DNA from: Pseudomonadota bacterium
GTDB lineage: Bacteria; Desulfobacterota; DSM-4660; Desulfatiglandales; B25-G16
DNA: 6,753 bases
Direction: 5' to 3'
Assembly (NCBI GenBank): GCA_015223015.1
Contig: JADFWK010000027.1
Span: 1 to 6,753 of the forward strand
How positions within the stretch are numbered: the stretch's first letter is position 1; every line of letters starts with the position of its first letter. Below the pieces are notes generated by a model. That model did not search any database and was not told the origin of the DNA. It saw nothing but the letters and a program-made list of their open reading frames with translations. Made by a program: the position numbers and the translations under genes. This document shows, piece after piece, positions 6,631-6,753 of this stretch.

Positions 6631-6753
6631 TTAATCCTTTATATTCAATGTTCTTTTTACAATCCACTTGTCATGCTCGTAGTCAATAACCCGCTGGAGC
6701 ATAATCTTTTGTGCCATAACAGGACCGGCACCATGCCATGTGCCAACACCATG
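6631..6753 (-). CDS. C-terminal 40 residues of an unrecognised protein, 5' end outside the window
   Basis: A frame open from the right edge ends at TAA 6633-6631. It encodes HGVGTWHGAGPVM followed by AQKIMLQRVIDYEHDKWIVK and RTLNIKD. The sequence looks protein-like, with a glycine/histidine-rich segment then an amphipathic helix and a charged tail. I do not recognise the family. It is on the same strand as the methyltransferase, 109 bases ahead of that gene's ATG, so it may belong to the same transcription unit. An open frame of this length can arise by chance, and a competing plus-strand frame from 6613 is also open to the edge, but its translation looks less protein-like. Confidence 0.5.
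   Translation of the reverse strand, partial: HGVGTWHGAGPVMAQKIMLQRVIDYEHDKWIVKRTLNIKD

Overview
The window reads as one block of co-directional genes, all on the minus strand, from an anaerobic bacterium that uses the Wood-Ljungdahl (reductive acetyl-CoA) pathway. The bacterial rather than archaeal type of the pathway is indicated by a methyltetrahydrofolate methyltransferase of the AcsE type, both subunits of the corrinoid iron-sulfur protein, and NuoE/NuoF-type NADH-oxidising subunits. Base composition is moderate and slightly AT-rich. A sulfate-reducing Desulfobacterota-like organism or an uncultivated acetogen-like lineage would fit, but the taxon cannot be fixed from this sequence alone.

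In transcription order (right to left): the last 40 codons of an unrecognised gene (6753-6631); a 109-base intergenic gap; a uroporphyrinogen-decarboxylase-fold, MtaA/MtbA/CmuA-type methyltransferase (6521-5496); acsE (5453-4575); acsD (4559-3651); acsC (3640-2291); a NuoE-like [2Fe-2S] subunit (2291-1755); and a NuoF-like flavoprotein (1727 to the left edge, 3' end missing). From the methyltransferase onward the gaps are 42, 15, 10, -1 and 27 bases, and I see no convincing terminator, so this is very probably one operon. No stretch above 300 bases lacks a gene.

The outstanding feature is the methyltransferase. Its reading frame is interrupted by a single in-frame TGA at 5813-5811. The codon falls exactly where the family has the zinc-binding cysteine of the His-x-Cys motif (Leu-His-Ile-[TGA]-Gly-Tyr). 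The frame continues unchanged to a normal C-terminus that carries the second zinc-ligand cysteine, and total length (341 residues with readthrough) is normal for the family. A small hairpin with a GGAA apical loop lies at the distance expected of a bacterial SECIS element. The best reading is a selenoprotein in which selenocysteine replaces the cysteine zinc ligand of a corrinoid methyltransferase.

Together the genes suggest a module that moves methyl groups. The Sec-methyltransferase would exchange methyl groups between a methylated compound, a corrinoid protein and a thiol or folate acceptor. AcsE would pass methyl from methyl-tetrahydrofolate to the AcsCD corrinoid protein, which presents it to acetyl-CoA synthase (not in the window). 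The NuoEF pair would connect NADH to the electron-consuming or electron-yielding steps of the pathway. The NuoF-like protein is itself odd: one cysteine of its canonical [4Fe-4S] motif is glycine.
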